A stretch of DNA of 64,000 nt from Candidatus Arsenophonus triatominarum (GCF_001640365.1 NZ_LWMI01000010.1:248001-312000), one strand, 5' to 3'. Shown: positions 1 through 9,229, counted from the stretch's first letter. Notes: generated by a model from the sequence alone, not told the origin. Made by a program: numbers and translations.

Positions 1-256
1 TGCTCGTTGATCTGTTGAAGTTTATCATCGAGAAGTTAAACAAAATTGTGGTATTGAACGCTGTCAGGCTCGCACGAGCCGAGCGCAAAGAAATCATATT
101 TTTCTCGCTATTTCTGCGTGGTTTGAACGACATAAACGTCGTATATCTGAAAAAATAATCCTTTATCAACAAAATTGGGACGTAATCAAAAATGCTATTA
201 CTGAGCACATCCGTGTTTTATTAGCGTACCCAAATTAGTTTTGTGCGAAACTCGTG
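1..256 (+). mobile_element. CACGAG element (IS4/IS701-like), 3' part, cut by window edge
   Basis: This is the C-terminal part of a DDE transposase that recurs elsewhere in the window, followed by the terminal inverted repeat TGTGCGAAACTCGTG ending at 256. The frame reads VEVYHREVKQNCGIERCQAR and ends in LLAYPN and a stop just before the repeat. A tryptophan codon (TGG in other copies) is TGA near position 12, so this copy is dead. Assignment to IS701 rather than another IS4-superfamily group is uncertain. Confidence 0.8.
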
Positions 257-262
257 TTTTAT

Positions 263-571
263 TTAAAGCTAAAACATTGAGAAAAGATGCGCCTATAGGG
301 TAATTAAACAAGTTGATTTACGATCTGGCAAGCATACGATTGAATACCCCATTGGCCAAAAAACTGAATTTATTATTTACCCTGGTAATCAGGGGGGGAA
401 TTATTAATCCAACCCAACGATATTATTATGCTTATAGTTCAGTTTTTAAAGAAATCATTTCTAACCAATTATTCTCTTCGAAATATAATCAAATTGTTGT
501 TGATGGAATAAAAGTACAGGGTCCAATACTAAGTAGTAATGCCTTATTTATTGATAATAATGTTTTTAAAT
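263..571 (+). pseudogene. Unrecognised gene fragment ending at MITE-1
   Basis: Two adjacent frames look coding. The first reads VIKQVDLRSGKHTIEYPIG and continues to YPGNQGG. After a run of seven G's near 395-401 the second continues INPTQRYYYAYSSVFKEI through to FIDNNVF, where MITE-1 begins. A one-base change in the G run would join them, so this looks like a frameshifted remnant. The start is missing, probably lost to the element on the left. I do not recognise the family. The 3' end overlaps the expected end of the opposite-strand lipoprotein gene once MITE-1 is removed, so only one of the two may be real at that end. Confidence 0.35.
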
Positions 572-947
572 CACGAGTTTCGCACAGGCATATAAAATTC
601 CAGAAATGGCTTAAAAGCAATGGTTAATTTGCAAGTTACTAAAACGTATAAATTTGTTTAAATTACAATAAGTTGCTTTTAATTTATAAGATTTTGTCTA
701 TTTATATATTATGCTGAATTAAACTTAAAAATAAAGCGTTTTTTTATTGGTGCGAAACTCGTGTAAATGTAATTACACCCTGAACAAGTTTAACAGGTTG
801 ATTATCAATCTTAAAATAAAGGGCATATTTATTATTATGGCTAACGTAAAATTTCCCATCAGCAGAATGGGTTAATTGCGGCTCATCACAGCTTGCTAAC
901 AGCAATATAAATATGCTGCTAGCAATAATTTGCCTAAATTGTGGCAT
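544..947 (-). pseudogene. Small lipoprotein gene interrupted by MITE-1
   Basis: Starting from ATG at 947, with AGAGGG upstream as a good ribosome binding site, the protein has a short hydrophobic signal and a lipobox (LLLASC) that predicts lipidation at Cys. About 45 residues of mature sequence (DEPQLTHSADGKFYVSHNN...) follow. MITE-1 enters near the C-terminus. Removing it with one TAAAT duplication restores the frame, which then ends VITFKNIIINK at 544. The intact protein would be about 68 residues. I do not recognise a named family. With MITE-1 present, the last residues are replaced by FTRVSHQ, a small change that might leave the protein usable. Confidence 0.5.
572..763 (+). repeat. MITE-1, 192 bp copy
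   Basis: Non-coding element with 14-bp inverted termini CACGAGTTTCGCAC / GTGCGAAACTCGTG, flanked by a perfect 5-bp duplication TAAAT (567-571 and 764-768). The interior is AT-rich with no ORF. Its ends match those of the CACGAG transposase element, which is the likely source of its mobility. Confidence 0.9.
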
Positions 948-1103
948 ATAAAATTTCAACCCTCTAATCAAACTTAGCCTAATGAAAGTAGCCTATTCTA
1001 AGATCATCTCAATTAAATTAAAAGTATTTATATAGCACTATTTTTATCTATTAAAAAAGCATTAGGCAGCTTAATTCGACTCTAATATTGCTTTAATTTT
1101 ATA

Positions 1104-2030
1104 TTATCCTTTACGCGAAGATGTATTACGTCCCCTGGTAGTCCCCGTTGCTCGTTTATTTGCTACTCGCATCGAAGAAACTTTTGTATGCCGTTTTACA
1201 GCACGACGGATCTGATTTGCTTTAATACGACGTCTATCTTGCTCAACCGATATTTTACTGGCTGTTTCATCTGTAAGACCAACCAGTTGACGCAAATAAT
1301 TAATCTGGGCTAAACCTAATTCCGTCCATCCTCCTCTGGGTAATCCCTTTGGTAAATAAATATCACCATAACGAACGCGGATCAGGCGGCTGACTTGTAT
1401 GCCTACCGCTTCCCATAAACGCCTTACTTCACGATTACGACCTTCCGTTAAAGTAACATTAAACCATTGATTCATGCCTTCTCCGCCACGAAACTTCAGT
1501 GTCTTAAAATTAGCTTCACCATCTTCAAGTTGGATACCTTTGGTTAATTGCCGAATTTTAGCATCATTAATTTCACCAAAAACACGAACTGCATATTCAC
1601 GTTCGACCTCATGACGAGGATGCATCAAACGATTAGCCAGTTCCCCATCTACGGTAAATAATAATAAACCACACGTATTTATATCTAAGCGCCCTATCGC
1701 AATCCAGCGAGAGCCGGTTAATTTAGGTAAGCGATCAAATACGGTTGGACGTCCTTCTGGATCATGATGAGTACATAGTTCGCCTTCTGGCTTATAATAA
1801 GCCAAGATCCGACAGACTGTTTTCTCCGCTTCTTTGATTTTCAAAAGGTGACCATCTAAGCGAATTTTAGTGTTAGATTTAACTTCTATTCGATCACCCA
1901 AGGTCGCTAATTGACCATCAACACTGATCCTACCGGATTGAATAAAACTTTCTATTTCCCTGCGCGATCCATAACCACAACGAGCAAGTACTTTTTGTAA
2001 CTTTTCACTTTGCTGCTTTTTAACGCTCAT
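1104..2030 (-). CDS. rluB: 23S rRNA pseudouridine synthase RluB
   Basis: RluB isomerises U2605 of 23S rRNA to pseudouridine. An S4 RNA-binding domain lies at the N-terminus ([20 protein letters not shown]). The RsuA/RluB-type catalytic domain carries the [14 protein letters not shown] motif with the catalytic Asp, and the [15 protein letters not shown] block follows. The basic C-terminal tail is typical of the family. I chose ATG 2030 ([10 protein letters not shown]) because AGAGG sits about nine bases upstream and the protein then matches the usual start. An in-frame ATG at 2066 would add 12 residues. The gene order rluB, yciO, rnm is the same as in E. coli, and the gene appears intact. Confidence 0.93.
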   Translation of the reverse strand: MSVKKQQSEKLQKVLARCGYGSRREIESFIQSGRISVDGQLATLGDRIEVKSNTKIRLDGHLLKIKEAEKTVCRILAYYKPEGELCTHHDPEGRPTVFDRLPKLTGSRWIAIGRLDINTCGLLLFTVDGELANRLMHPRHEVEREYAVRVFGEINDAKIRQLTKGIQLEDGEANFKTLKFRGGEGMNQWFNVTLTEGRNREVRRLWEAVGIQVSRLIRVRYGDIYLPKGLPRGGWTELGLAQINYLRQLVGLTDETASKISVEQDRRRIKANQIRRAVKRHTKVSSMRVANKRATGTTRGRNTSSRKG

Positions 2031-2141
2031 AGCGTAAACCTCTTGTGTCACCTTCACAGGCGTCATAATTATAAAAATAACTAAAAAAATAAACTGTGGC
2101 TATTATACACCGTTTTTCTATTAACCTCATCTGAAGCTTTT

Positions 2142-2763
2142 TTATTCAAATGGTATCGTGGAACCCATTCCAACCCTGATGATATTTGGCGTACTCTCTG
2201 TTAAATCAACTGCAGTGGTTGGTTTTTCACTTAAATAACCACCATTTATAATCAAGTCAACTTGTTGACCAATTAAACTTTCTATCTCATCTGCTGAAGA
2301 CTGTGCAAAATCTTCATCTGGCAATATTAAACTCGTTGATAGTAAAGGTTCGCCAATTCCGGCAAGCAGATCTCTGGCAATCGGATTATTGGGTAAACGT
2401 ATCCCTATTGTTTTACGCTTTTTATTCATTATTCGACGTGGGACTTCTTTTGTTGCACGTAAAATAAAAAGTGTAATGACCTGGTGTACTATTTTTAATC
2501 ATTCTAAACACCTGATTATCTAGATAAGAATATTCAGCTATTTCAGATAAATAACAACACATTAGGGTAAAATTGTGGCGGGAATCCAATTGACGTAGGC
2601 GACAAATTTGCATAAGCGCGTTTTTATTATCTAACTTACAGCCAATTGCATAGCCGGAATCAGTCGGATAAACAATAATGCCGCCTTTGTTTAATATTTC
2701 TATGCATTGGCTAATTAATCGAGGTTGCGGATTTTGTGGGTGAATATGGATAGATTGTCCCAT
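2142..2763 (-). pseudogene. yciO: yciO (Sua5/YrdC-like protein), single-base frameshift
   Basis: YciO is a YrdC/Sua5-superfamily protein of about 206 residues whose cellular role is poorly defined. The first frame (2763 to 2422) covers MGQSIHIHPQNPQPRL to STPGHYTF with the conserved YPTDSGYAIGCK nucleotide-binding region. The second frame (to 2142) resumes at LRATKEVPRRIMNKKRKTIG and ends GSTIPFE. The break is one extra T in a five-T run at about 2475 (minus-strand sense); four T's would restore the E. coli-like reading. The protein is otherwise full length, so this is a very young pseudogene, a slippage-rescued gene or a homopolymer sequencing error. Confidence 0.85.
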
Positions 2764-2884
2764 GAATGTTCTCTATATATTTATTTAATCACTATATTAT
2801 TTAATTAAACTTGAAAATTAAGCTATCAATATATCTAAGCCGCTTACTATATAATATTTAAGCCTAAACGATAATCCCCAATTT

Positions 2885-3742
2885 TTATTGCCACGTTTGC
2901 CAAATCGGTGTAACACCTGCGGGCAACCAAAGATTTCTACCTAGCTCAGTCCAGGCGCAAGGGCGATGAAAATCAGAACCGACCGAAGCATATAAATCAT
3001 GTAGTCTAGCTAATTCAGTTAAATTTTTTCGTTCATCAGGCGATTGTTGGCATTGAGCAATTTCAATCGCATCACCCTGTTGCTGTTTAAAATATAAAAC
3101 TAACCTTTTTTGCCATTTTACTGATAGCGAGTAGCGACCAGGATGTGCCAAGACGGCAACGCCTCCCGCTTGATGAATAACGTCTATTGCCTCATCAAGC
3201 TTACACCAATCAGCAGGGACGTAACCTGCTTTACCTCGGGTTAAATATTTTTTAAAAACATGACCAATGCTTTTTTGTTTAGCGTAATCCATAATATAAC
3301 GCGCAAAATGGCTACGTGTTACCTGTCCACCGGCGGCATAAGCTTTAGCATTTTGCCAGGCATCAGAAATACCGAGTTTTTCTAATTTATAGCCTATTTT
3401 TTTCCCCCGCAGGTTACGCCGTGCAGTTTGCATTTCCAGTAAATGTTTAAGACACTTTGCATCCAGGTTAATGTTAAGACCGACGATATGAATTTCAATT
3501 TTTTCCCAAATTGTGGAAATTTCAACACCGGCAATTAATGTTAGTAGCTTACTTTTTTCATTAATATACTGCCATACTGGCAAAATTCCATTAACTGTAT
3601 CGTGATCAGTGATAGCTAATACATCGACTCCCATTAATACCGCTCTGTCTACTAATTCTAAGGGGGTGAGATCACCATCAGAAGCTTTTGTGTGACTATG
3701 TAGATCATAAATAACAGACAGCTTCTCATTGTCGTGTGCCAA
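2885..3742 (-). CDS. rnm: PHP-domain 5'-3' exoribonuclease RNase AM
   Basis: Formerly yciV/trpH. The E. coli protein is a PHP-family phosphoesterase that trims 5' ends of rRNAs and degrades short oligonucleotides. The PHP metal-binding motifs are all visible: DLHSHTKASDG near the start, ITDHDTVNG, GVEIST, the AHPGRYSL block and GSDFHRP near the C-terminus. At 285 residues it is the usual length. The start is a TTG at 3742 preceded by GAGG; no in-frame ATG fits better. It is transcribed divergently from the trp operon, as in E. coli, across the shared region 3743-3890. Confidence 0.93.
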   Translation of the reverse strand: MAHDNEKLSVIYDLHSHTKASDGDLTPLELVDRAVLMGVDVLAITDHDTVNGILPVWQYINEKSKLLTLIAGVEISTIWEKIEIHIVGLNINLDAKCLKHLLEMQTARRNLRGKKIGYKLEKLGISDAWQNAKAYAAGGQVTRSHFARYIMDYAKQKSIGHVFKKYLTRGKAGYVPADWCKLDEAIDVIHQAGGVAVLAHPGRYSLSVKWQKRLVLYFKQQQGDAIEIAQCQQSPDERKNLTELARLHDLYASVGSDFHRPCAWTELGRNLWLPAGVTPIWQTWQ

Positions 3743-3803
3743 AGCTTTATCCTCATTTACAGTTGACGATTATAGAAAAAATTCATAGTGTGGCATAAAT
3801 TAC

Positions 3804-3837
3804 CTGACACAATCCGAATGATCTAGTTTACTAGTAT
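3804..3837 (+). promoter_or_regulatory. trp promoter with overlapping TrpR operator
   Basis: CTGACA at 3804-3809 and TTTACT at 3827-3832, spaced by 17 bases, fit a sigma-70 promoter laid out as in E. coli trp. The -10 lies inside a palindrome GATCTAGTTTACTAGTAT (3820-3837) that closely matches the TrpR box GTACTAGTTAACTAGTAC. A 7-bp hairpin (GGTTAGC...GCTAACC, 3841-3860) follows at the likely transcript start. Trp-dependent repression by TrpR is inferred. Confidence 0.8.
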
Positions 3838-3890
3838 GGTGGTTAGCGATAGAGCTAACCTATCATGACACATTGCGAGGAAGAACAAAA

Positions 3891-3947
3891 ATGACATTGG
3901 TATTTTTTATCATCGCTAAAATCCGTTGGTGGCAAAACTCCCTTTAA
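3891..3947 (+). CDS. trpL: trp operon leader peptide
   Basis: This 18-codon ORF reads MTLVFFIIAKIRWWQNSL. It has tandem Trp codons (TGGTGG) at positions 13-14 and AGGAAGAAC upstream as ribosome binding site. A terminator hairpin lies about 50 bases downstream. Tandem Trp codons ahead of an attenuator are the hallmark of TrpL: ribosome stalling when charged tRNA-Trp is scarce favours the antiterminator. The peptide sequence itself differs from that of E. coli. The leader is intact although every structural trp gene seen in this window is broken. Confidence 0.88.
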   Translation: MTLVFFIIAKIRWWQNSL

Positions 3948-3997
3948 TGGGCAGTTTCTTCCTGCGCGTGAATTAATAACACAGCACCAGATCAAGA

Positions 3998-4018
3998 CCC
4001 GCCATGAAGCGGGTTTTT
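3998..4018 (+). terminator. trp attenuator
   Basis: CCCGC-CATGAA-GCGGG followed by TTTTT, an intrinsic terminator between trpL and trpE. It corresponds in position and stem sequence to the E. coli trp attenuator. Confidence 0.85.
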
Positions 4019-4096
4019 ATAGCCAATTAATATAATATGAAAGGCAGCCAATACGGAAAACATAGCAGTCAATCAAACAACTTTTCGCATATTAGA

Positions 4097-4262
4097 CACG
4101 AGTTTCGCACAGGCATATAAAATTCCAGAAATGGCTTAGAAGCAATGGTTAATTTGCAAGTTTACAATAAGTTGCTTTTAATTTATAAGATTTTGTCTAT
4201 TTATATATTATGCTGAATTAAACTTAAAAATAGAGCGTTTTTTTATTGGTGCGAAACTTGTG
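4097..4262 (+). repeat. MITE-1, 166-bp deleted copy inside trpE
   Basis: Same ends and interior as the 192-bp MITE-1 but lacking about 25 internal bases after GCAAGTTTA. The right terminus has one substitution (CTTGTG for CTCGTG). No clear target duplication is visible, so this copy is old or was altered after insertion. Confidence 0.85.
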
Positions 4263-4346
4263 TTTGAGAATAAAATTAATTATCAGCCTGAAGTTTGTCT
4301 GTTATTTCATCATTTATGCAGCAATCGCCCAGGCACACTATTGTTA

Positions 4347-4589
4347 ACCTGAGTTCGGGATAAGGATCCTAATTTTTTATCACATATTCAAATAGTTAAT
4401 TTAAAATAATTACATAAAACAGTATTAATTTTGGTTTTTTTCATGATTTTAGTAGAGAAAAATAGCTTCTTTTTTAACCGGCTATCACTAAGAATTTTCT
4501 TGCTTTTTTATCTTCTTGATTTCAAAATATTTTTTGATAAATCGGCTATTTTTATTTTCTAGCAACTATCGCTTATCCCGAACTCAGGT
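4347..4589 (+). repeat. MITE-2 (IS982-ended), inside trpE
   Basis: A non-coding element of about 243 bp with ends ACCTGAGTTCGGGATAAG / CTTATCCCGAACTCAGGT, the same termini as the IS982 copies here. It is flanked by the 8-bp duplication TATTGTTA (4339-4346, 4590-4597). A near-identical copy lies at 36239-36482. Confidence 0.88.
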
Positions 4590-4709
4590 TATTGTTAGAG
4601 TCCGCTACCGTTAATAATAAGCAAAATCTACAAAGTATCCTGATCGTTGATAGTGCATTACGAATTACCACCAACCAACAGCAAGTTATTTTTGCCGCTC
4701 TTAGCACTA

Positions 4710-4921
4710 CACTAGTTTCGCACAAAACTAATTTGGGTACGCTAATAAAACACGGATGTGCTCAGTAATAGCATTTTTGATTACGTCCCAATTTTGTTGA
4801 TAAAGGATTATTTTTTCAGATATACGACGTTTATGTTGTTCAAACCACGCAGAAATAGCGAGAAAAATATGATTTCTTTGCGCTCGGCTAGTGCGAGCCT
4901 GACAGCGTTCAATACCACAAT
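4710..4921 (-). mobile_element. CACGAG element fragment, transposase C-terminus
   Basis: The terminal repeat CACTAGTTTCGCAC (one mismatch) starts at 4710 and is followed on the minus strand by the transposase C-terminus, ending at the IS5 insertion. It abuts trpE on one side. Before the IS5 element inserted it was joined directly to the IS91-like fragment that now starts at 6843. Confidence 0.8.
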
Positions 4922-5365
4922 AAGCGTGTTGCTTAATAGTGAAATAAGGGTATTTTCGGTGATTGAAGTAAATTTTAGGCTGTTCTGAGATGGAAATTCC
5001 AAAGACCGGCACTAAGGAGTAAAAAGGTATCATCAATAAAGGGTCTACGATTCCGTAAAATTTGGGTCATACAACCGAGGCGCTTGATACCCGCGATGGC
5101 GTGTTCAACCGTAATACGGATGCCCGAGATTATTTTATTTTCTTGTTTTTGTTCAGGCGATAAAGGTCTTTTTCGAGTTCCTTTTTTTGGGATTTGTGTA
5201 TTAGGATGCTGTTTATCTATACCTTGAAAACCGGTATCGGCCCAGATGGTTACCTCAGGGGGAATATGGCGAATTATATCGACTTTATCGAGTAAGCGTT
5301 TATCGTGACGGCGCCCATTTTTGATCATGGGGATAAATCCAATTTTCCTCGTTTCGTCAGTCATA

Positions 5366-6246
5366 TAGCTAGGCGACTTAATTTTGATTACAAGGTGTGT
5401 TATGAGTTATACAATTGATTTTCGACGTAAAGTAATATCTGTAAGGAAAGCCGAAGGTTTAACAATTCGAGAAACTGCGAAACAATTCCGTATTGGAAAA
5501 GCGTCTTTAGTACGTTGGCTTAAACGACCAGAGCCAAAAAATTCAACGCCACGTAAGAGGAAGCTCGATAAAAATGCTTTAGCAAAAGATGTGGAACAGT
5601 ATCCAGATGCTTACCAAAAGGAACGGGCAGAGCGATTCGGTGTTTGTAAAAAGACTATTTGGCAATCCCTTAAAAAGCTGGGATTAACCTATAAAAAAAA
5701 CTCTATTCCATCCAAAAACCAACGAAAGCGACAGGCTGGCACATCAGCAAAAAAGACAACAGTATGAAAAAAAAGATAAATCTGTTGTTTTTATTGATGA
5801 AAGTGGTTTTTCACATGACACTCCACGAACTCACGGCTATTCCCCAAAAGGTCACCGTTGTTTTGGCCTGAAAAACTGGGGTGCTAAGGGAAGAACAAAT
5901 GTTATTGGCGCTTTATTGGGAACAACCCTTTTTGCTATCGGATTATTTGATTGCAATATTAATCGTGATGTTTTTTATGTTTGGATCACAAAAATATTGC
6001 TCCCAGAACTTCCTGAAAATTCTGTTATTTTTATGGACAACGCTAGCTTTCACAAAGGTAAGAATATTGAACAGGCAATTATAAACGCAGGACACCAGAT
6101 AGAATATTTGCCTGTGTATTCACCAGATTTAAATCCTATAGAACATAAATGGTCTCAAGCTAAACGTAAAAAGATGGAAACAGGATGCACTATCGATGAC
6201 CTGTTTTTAATACATATGCTGTAATCAAAATTAAGTCGCCTAGCTA
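5366..6246 (+). mobile_element. IS630-family element, copy 1 (A8 type)
   Basis: 881 bp, ends TAGCTAGGCGAC / GTCGCCTAGCTA, TA duplication at 5364-5365 and 6247-6248. Comparison with the uninterrupted IS5 at 24230 shows that exactly TA was duplicated, the IS630-family signature, and fixes the ends. Confidence 0.93.
5384..6224 (+). pseudogene. IS630 transposase, two frames split at an A8 run
   Basis: The first frame encodes the helix-turn-helix half (residues 1 to about 110). At 5693-5700 eight A's shift it into a short wrong frame that stops at 5767. The DDE half ([26 protein letters not shown]) resumes in the next frame to 6224. The copy at 38493 has seven A's and is open throughout. See the finding on slippage. 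Confidence 0.85.
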
Positions 6247-6842
6247 TAATAAGCCCTTTTCGAGTGGTCTGTCTTTTCTTTCCCGAATACATTTTTTTTC
6301 GCCGACGCAGATTCTTAGGCTTTTGGACAGGTCGCTCTGTCCCATCAATAAAGACGTCTCTAACTCCAGGAAAGGCGCGAAAAAATTCCTCAGCAGAGCG
6401 AATTTGACGAGCGGGCAAAACACATTCTCGCCCCAAGGTCATCTCTAAAACCGGCAATAATATTTTTACCCAGCGACATACCCGTGTTCTATCTAAACCA
6501 AAAAGAAGTCCTTGCAAATCATAGGTCGGATAACATTTTAAATACAATAAAATAAAAAGCAGTTTATCTAATGGGGTTGGGATAAATCCTTTCTGCCCTG
6601 CACCCATCTGCCGCTCGTGATCTTTTCGATTCTTTTTCCGATAAATCAAATAACAAGCTGAAAATTCAGCGGCTAAATTTTTCAATTCTTCGACTGATAA
6701 TCCAATGATTGCTTTACATAAACGATTATCTCGTAACAACCGCTCTTTGTTGATCATTTCAAACCGTTATTTTCTAAGTTAAACCTCTTTTTATTGTCTA
6801 TAGCGTGACAAAAAATGCAAGTCTCTATTCAGCAACTATTTT

Positions 6843-7514
6843 AATGCCGTTATCCGATATCGCCACATTGTCATAATGTTTTCGCGATAAAAGCTGATAT
6901 CCCGCCAGGTATTCTTTTTAGTCACCCCGCCGGCTGTGGTTGAAAAATGAATATGTGGATGCCATTTTTGGTCTCGTCCCCAGGTATGGATGGCAGTGAA
7001 AACGCCCGGTGTGATATTGAGGTCACGGCAGATGGTTAATATCACATCAGCGGCTAATCGATTCATTTCACCGAGAAGCCAACGGTTGGCGCGAATAATA
7101 GGCCAATATTCACAAGGCATGGTAAAAGTGATGTGCTGCCAAGGAACTTCGGGTAACCAAGTTAGCGTATTGTTAGTCCATTGTAGGCAAGCTTTGACGC
7201 CACAATGTGGGCAGCTTCGACTTTTGCAGGTAAATTTAACCCATTTCTCAGAATTACATTGAGGGTCAGGACAGCGCCAAATTGACCACCCCATAAGCGA
7301 AGTGCCGCAAGCCATAATCTTTACCATGGTTTCCATCACAACAGTGCGGACACTATCAGGGGGTTGGCGATTAAGCCAATTGAGCCAGCGTTGACCAAAT
7401 TTAAAAACATGACTAAAACGCGGTGACATAAAAGGGACCAAAAGATTGAGACAATAGGTATCGGGTTATACCAGTACTAACAAGCAATGACAAGTCGTCG
7501 CCATAGGCGACCAT
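6843..7514 (-). mobile_element. IS91-like element fragment 1
   Basis: The minus strand from about 7441 encodes the N-terminal two thirds of an IS91-type HUH transposase. A zinc-binding domain (RCPDPQCN...CKSRSCPHCG) is followed by the catalytic region with TAIHTWGRDQKWHPHIHFS, which holds the metal-binding His residues. The rest of the gene is missing at 6843, where an older junction to a CACGAG element was later hit by IS5. The outer end (GGCGACCATCTT) directly abuts trpD. Confidence 0.8.
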
Positions 7515-7995
7515 CTTGGCCCGCTAATCAATCCAGCTAAACCGCCAATTTCACTTATTGGTGTTTATGATCCTAAGCTAATTTTACCTATTGCTAAGGC
7601 ATTGCAATTAATAGGATATAAACGTGCTGCTGTCGTAACATAGTGGAGGTATGGATGAAGTTGCCTTACATGCCCCTATTCGAGTGGCTGAATTAAAACA
7701 GGATGAAATTTTAACTTACCAGCTAACCGCCCAAGACTTTGGCTTACCTACCTACTCTCTATCAGAATTAACTGGCGGCTCTGTTGATAAAAATTATCAA
7801 CTTATTACCACATTGTTACAGGGTCACGGGAAGTCAGCCCATGCTAGCACCGTTGCTGCCAATGTCGCATTACTGATGAAGCTTAATAGCCATGAAGATC
7901 TAAAAACCAATACCGATTTTGCTTTGCGGGTTATTGGTAGTGGAAAAGCCTATCAACGGTTAACCACACTAGCCAATAGGAGGAAGTTTCACTAA
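7515..7995 (+). pseudogene. trpD: trpD (anthranilate phosphoribosyltransferase), 3' fragment
   Basis: [20 protein letters not shown] and MDEVALHAPIRVAELKQDE match the C-terminal half of the phosphoribosyltransferase domain of E. coli TrpD (LLGPLLNPARPP...[14 protein letters not shown]). An extra A at about 7638 (GTAACATAGTGG) breaks the VVHSGGMDE motif, and the 5' part is lost at the IS91-like junction. The stop TAA at 7993 overlaps the trpC start by one base, as expected in the operon. Confidence 0.88.
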
Positions 7996-8247
7996 TGCAA
8001 GCGACTTATTTTACAAAAAATTATTGCAGATAAGATGGCATATTTAGCGGTAAGAAAATTAAAGCAACCATTAGTTAGCTTTATTGGGCAAATTACGCCA
8101 AGTGAACGCCATTTTTATACTGCTCTTTCGCAAAGCCATCCAGCATTTATCCTGGAATGTAAAAAGGCTTAACCATCAAAAGGCATTATTCGTCATCACT
8201 TTGATACTGTGCAAATTGCGAAGATTACCAAAATTATGGGGAACTAA
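7995..8247 (+). pseudogene. trpC: trpC (indole-3-glycerol phosphate synthase), 5' fragment
   Basis: The ATG at 7995 overlaps the trpD stop. After a frameshift in the first codons the reading LQKIIADKMAYLAVRKLKQP...FYTALSQSHPAFILECKKA matches the TrpC N-terminus. A premature TAA replaces the Ser codon of KKASPSKG, and PSKGIIRHHFDTVQIAKI follows. Similarity stops near 8247, where the sequence changes to what looks like the start of yciA on the other strand. The synthase active site is largely gone. Confidence 0.82.
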
Positions 8248-8277
8248 TTCTCCTTGTTGTAATTGTTGTTGTGTCAT
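8245..8277 (-). pseudogene. yciA: Possible yciA 5' end (acyl-CoA thioesterase)
   Basis: The minus strand reads MTQQQLQQGELV and then runs into trpC sequence. E. coli YciA starts with a short polar stretch and PQGDLVLRTL, and yciA follows yciB on the same strand in enterics, which is where this piece sits (with an IS630 between). Only about eleven codons support the call. Confidence 0.35.
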
Positions 8278-8308
8278 GAAAAATTTACTTTTGTTATTTG
8301 CCACAATA

Positions 8309-9189
8309 TAGCTAGGCGACTTAATTTTGATTACAGCATATGTATTAAAAACAGGTCATCGATAGTGCATCCTGTTTCCATCTTTTTACGTTTAGCTTGA
8401 GACCATTTATGTTCTATAGGATTTAAATCTGGTGAATACACAGGCAAATATTCTATCTGGTGTCCTGCGTTTATAATTGCCTGTTCAATATTCTTACCTT
8501 TGTGAAAGCTAGCGTTGTCCATAAAAATAACAGAATTTTCAGGAAGTTCTGGGAGCAATATTTTTGTGATCCAAACATAAAAAACATCACGGTTAATATT
8601 GCAATCAAATAATCCGATAGCAAAAAGGGTTGTTCCCAATAAAGCGCCAATAACATTTGTTCTTCCCTTAGCACCCCAGTTTTTCAGGCCAAAACAACGG
8701 TGACCTTTTGGGGAATAGCCGTGAGTTCGTGGAGTGTCATGTGAAAAACCACTTTCATCAATAAAAACAACAGATTTATCTTTTTTTTCATACTGTTGTC
8801 TTTTTTGCTGATGTGCCAGCCTGTCGCTTTCGTTGGTTTTTGGATGGAATAGAGTTTTTTTTATAGGTTAATCCCAGCTTTTTAAGGGATTGCCAAATAG
8901 TCTTTTTACAAACACCGAATCGCTCTGCCCGTTCCTTTTGGTAAGCATCTGGATACTGTTCCACATCTTTTGCTAAAGCATTTTTATCGAGCTTCCTCTT
9001 ACGTGGCGTTGAATTTTTTGGCTCTGGTCGTTTAAGCCAACGTACTAAAGACGCTTTTCCAATACGGAATTGTTTCGCAGTTTCTCGAATTGTTAAACCT
9101 TCGGCTTTCCTTACAGATATTACTTTACGTCGAAAATCAATTGTATAACTCATAACACACCTTGTAATCAAAATTAAGTCGCCTAGCTA
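8309..9189 (-). mobile_element. IS630-family element, copy 2 (A8 type)
   Basis: 881 bp with TA duplication (8307-8308, 9190-9191), inserted between yciB and the yciA remnant. Transposase frames: 9171 to 8788 and the DDE half ending at 8331. It carries the variant G (CACGGTTAAT) shared with the copies at 40024 and 57985. Confidence 0.92.
8331..9171 (-). pseudogene. IS630 transposase, frame split at A8
   Basis: Same two-frame arrangement as copy 1. The residue before VMFFMFG in the alternative frame shows the G variant, a marker for a sub-lineage of three copies. Confidence 0.82.
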
Positions 9190-9229
9190 TATACCTGCTG
9201 GAAGTAGGTATCCGTTGTTATCATATCAA

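Larger units (their letters stand above)
4037..4709 (+). pseudogene. trpE: trpE (anthranilate synthase component I), 5' fragment broken by two MITEs
   Basis: Only the N-terminal part of TrpE remains. FENKINYQPEVCLLFHHLC matches the ALFHQLCGDRP region, and ESATVNNKQNLQSILIVDSA matches the SADIDSKDDLKSLLLVDSALRIT region of E. coli. MITE-1 (4097-4262) interrupts near the start and MITE-2 (4347-4589) lies inside the LLLES motif. Removing MITE-2 with one copy of its duplication restores GTLLLESATV in frame. The gene is cut off at 4709 by a CACGAG element, so the catalytic chorismate-binding domain is absent. ATG 4037 is the likely start but the first 20 residues do not resemble TrpE closely. Confidence 0.85.
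4975..6757 (-). pseudogene. IS5-family transposase interrupted by IS630
   Basis: This is the 299-residue IS5-type transposase (N-terminal helix-turn-helix, DDE_Tnp_4 domain) interrupted at the LIM codons of TTRKGLIMTDETRK. The first catalytic Asp (FIDGTERPV) lies in the upstream piece; the second Asp (IWADTGFQG) and the Glu (RITVEHAIAG) lie downstream. Apart from the insertion both pieces match the intact copies. Confidence 0.88.
4922..6842 (-). mobile_element. IS5-family element split by an IS630 copy
   Basis: The ends are AAGCGTGTTGCTTAATAGTGA and (minus strand) AAAATAGTTGCTGAATAGAGA. A 3-bp duplication AAT flanks it (4919-4921, 6843-6845). Without the nested IS630 and its TA duplication it is 1038 bp, the same as intact copies. 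The transposase reads in two pieces, 6757 down to the IS630 at about 6249 and 5364 to 4975. Confidence 0.9.

Noticed and set aside
572..763. Repeated MITE sequences as a CRISPR array
   Set aside because: The copies are scattered over 32 kb, about 190 bp long and flanked by target duplications, with no regular spacing.
6990..7262. Plus-strand open frame of 90 codons (also at 15700)
   Set aside because: It is the antisense of the IS91-like transposase zinc-binding region and appears in both copies for that reason.
7651..7995. A 114-codon open frame starting at ATG 7651 as a separate gene
   Set aside because: It is the C-terminal part of trpD; a single extra A just upstream separates it from the preceding TrpD sequence.
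8471..8674. A 67-residue frame recurring in every IS630 copy
   Set aside because: It is an overlapping frame inside the transposase DDE half; it lacks any domain and exists only because the copies are near-identical.
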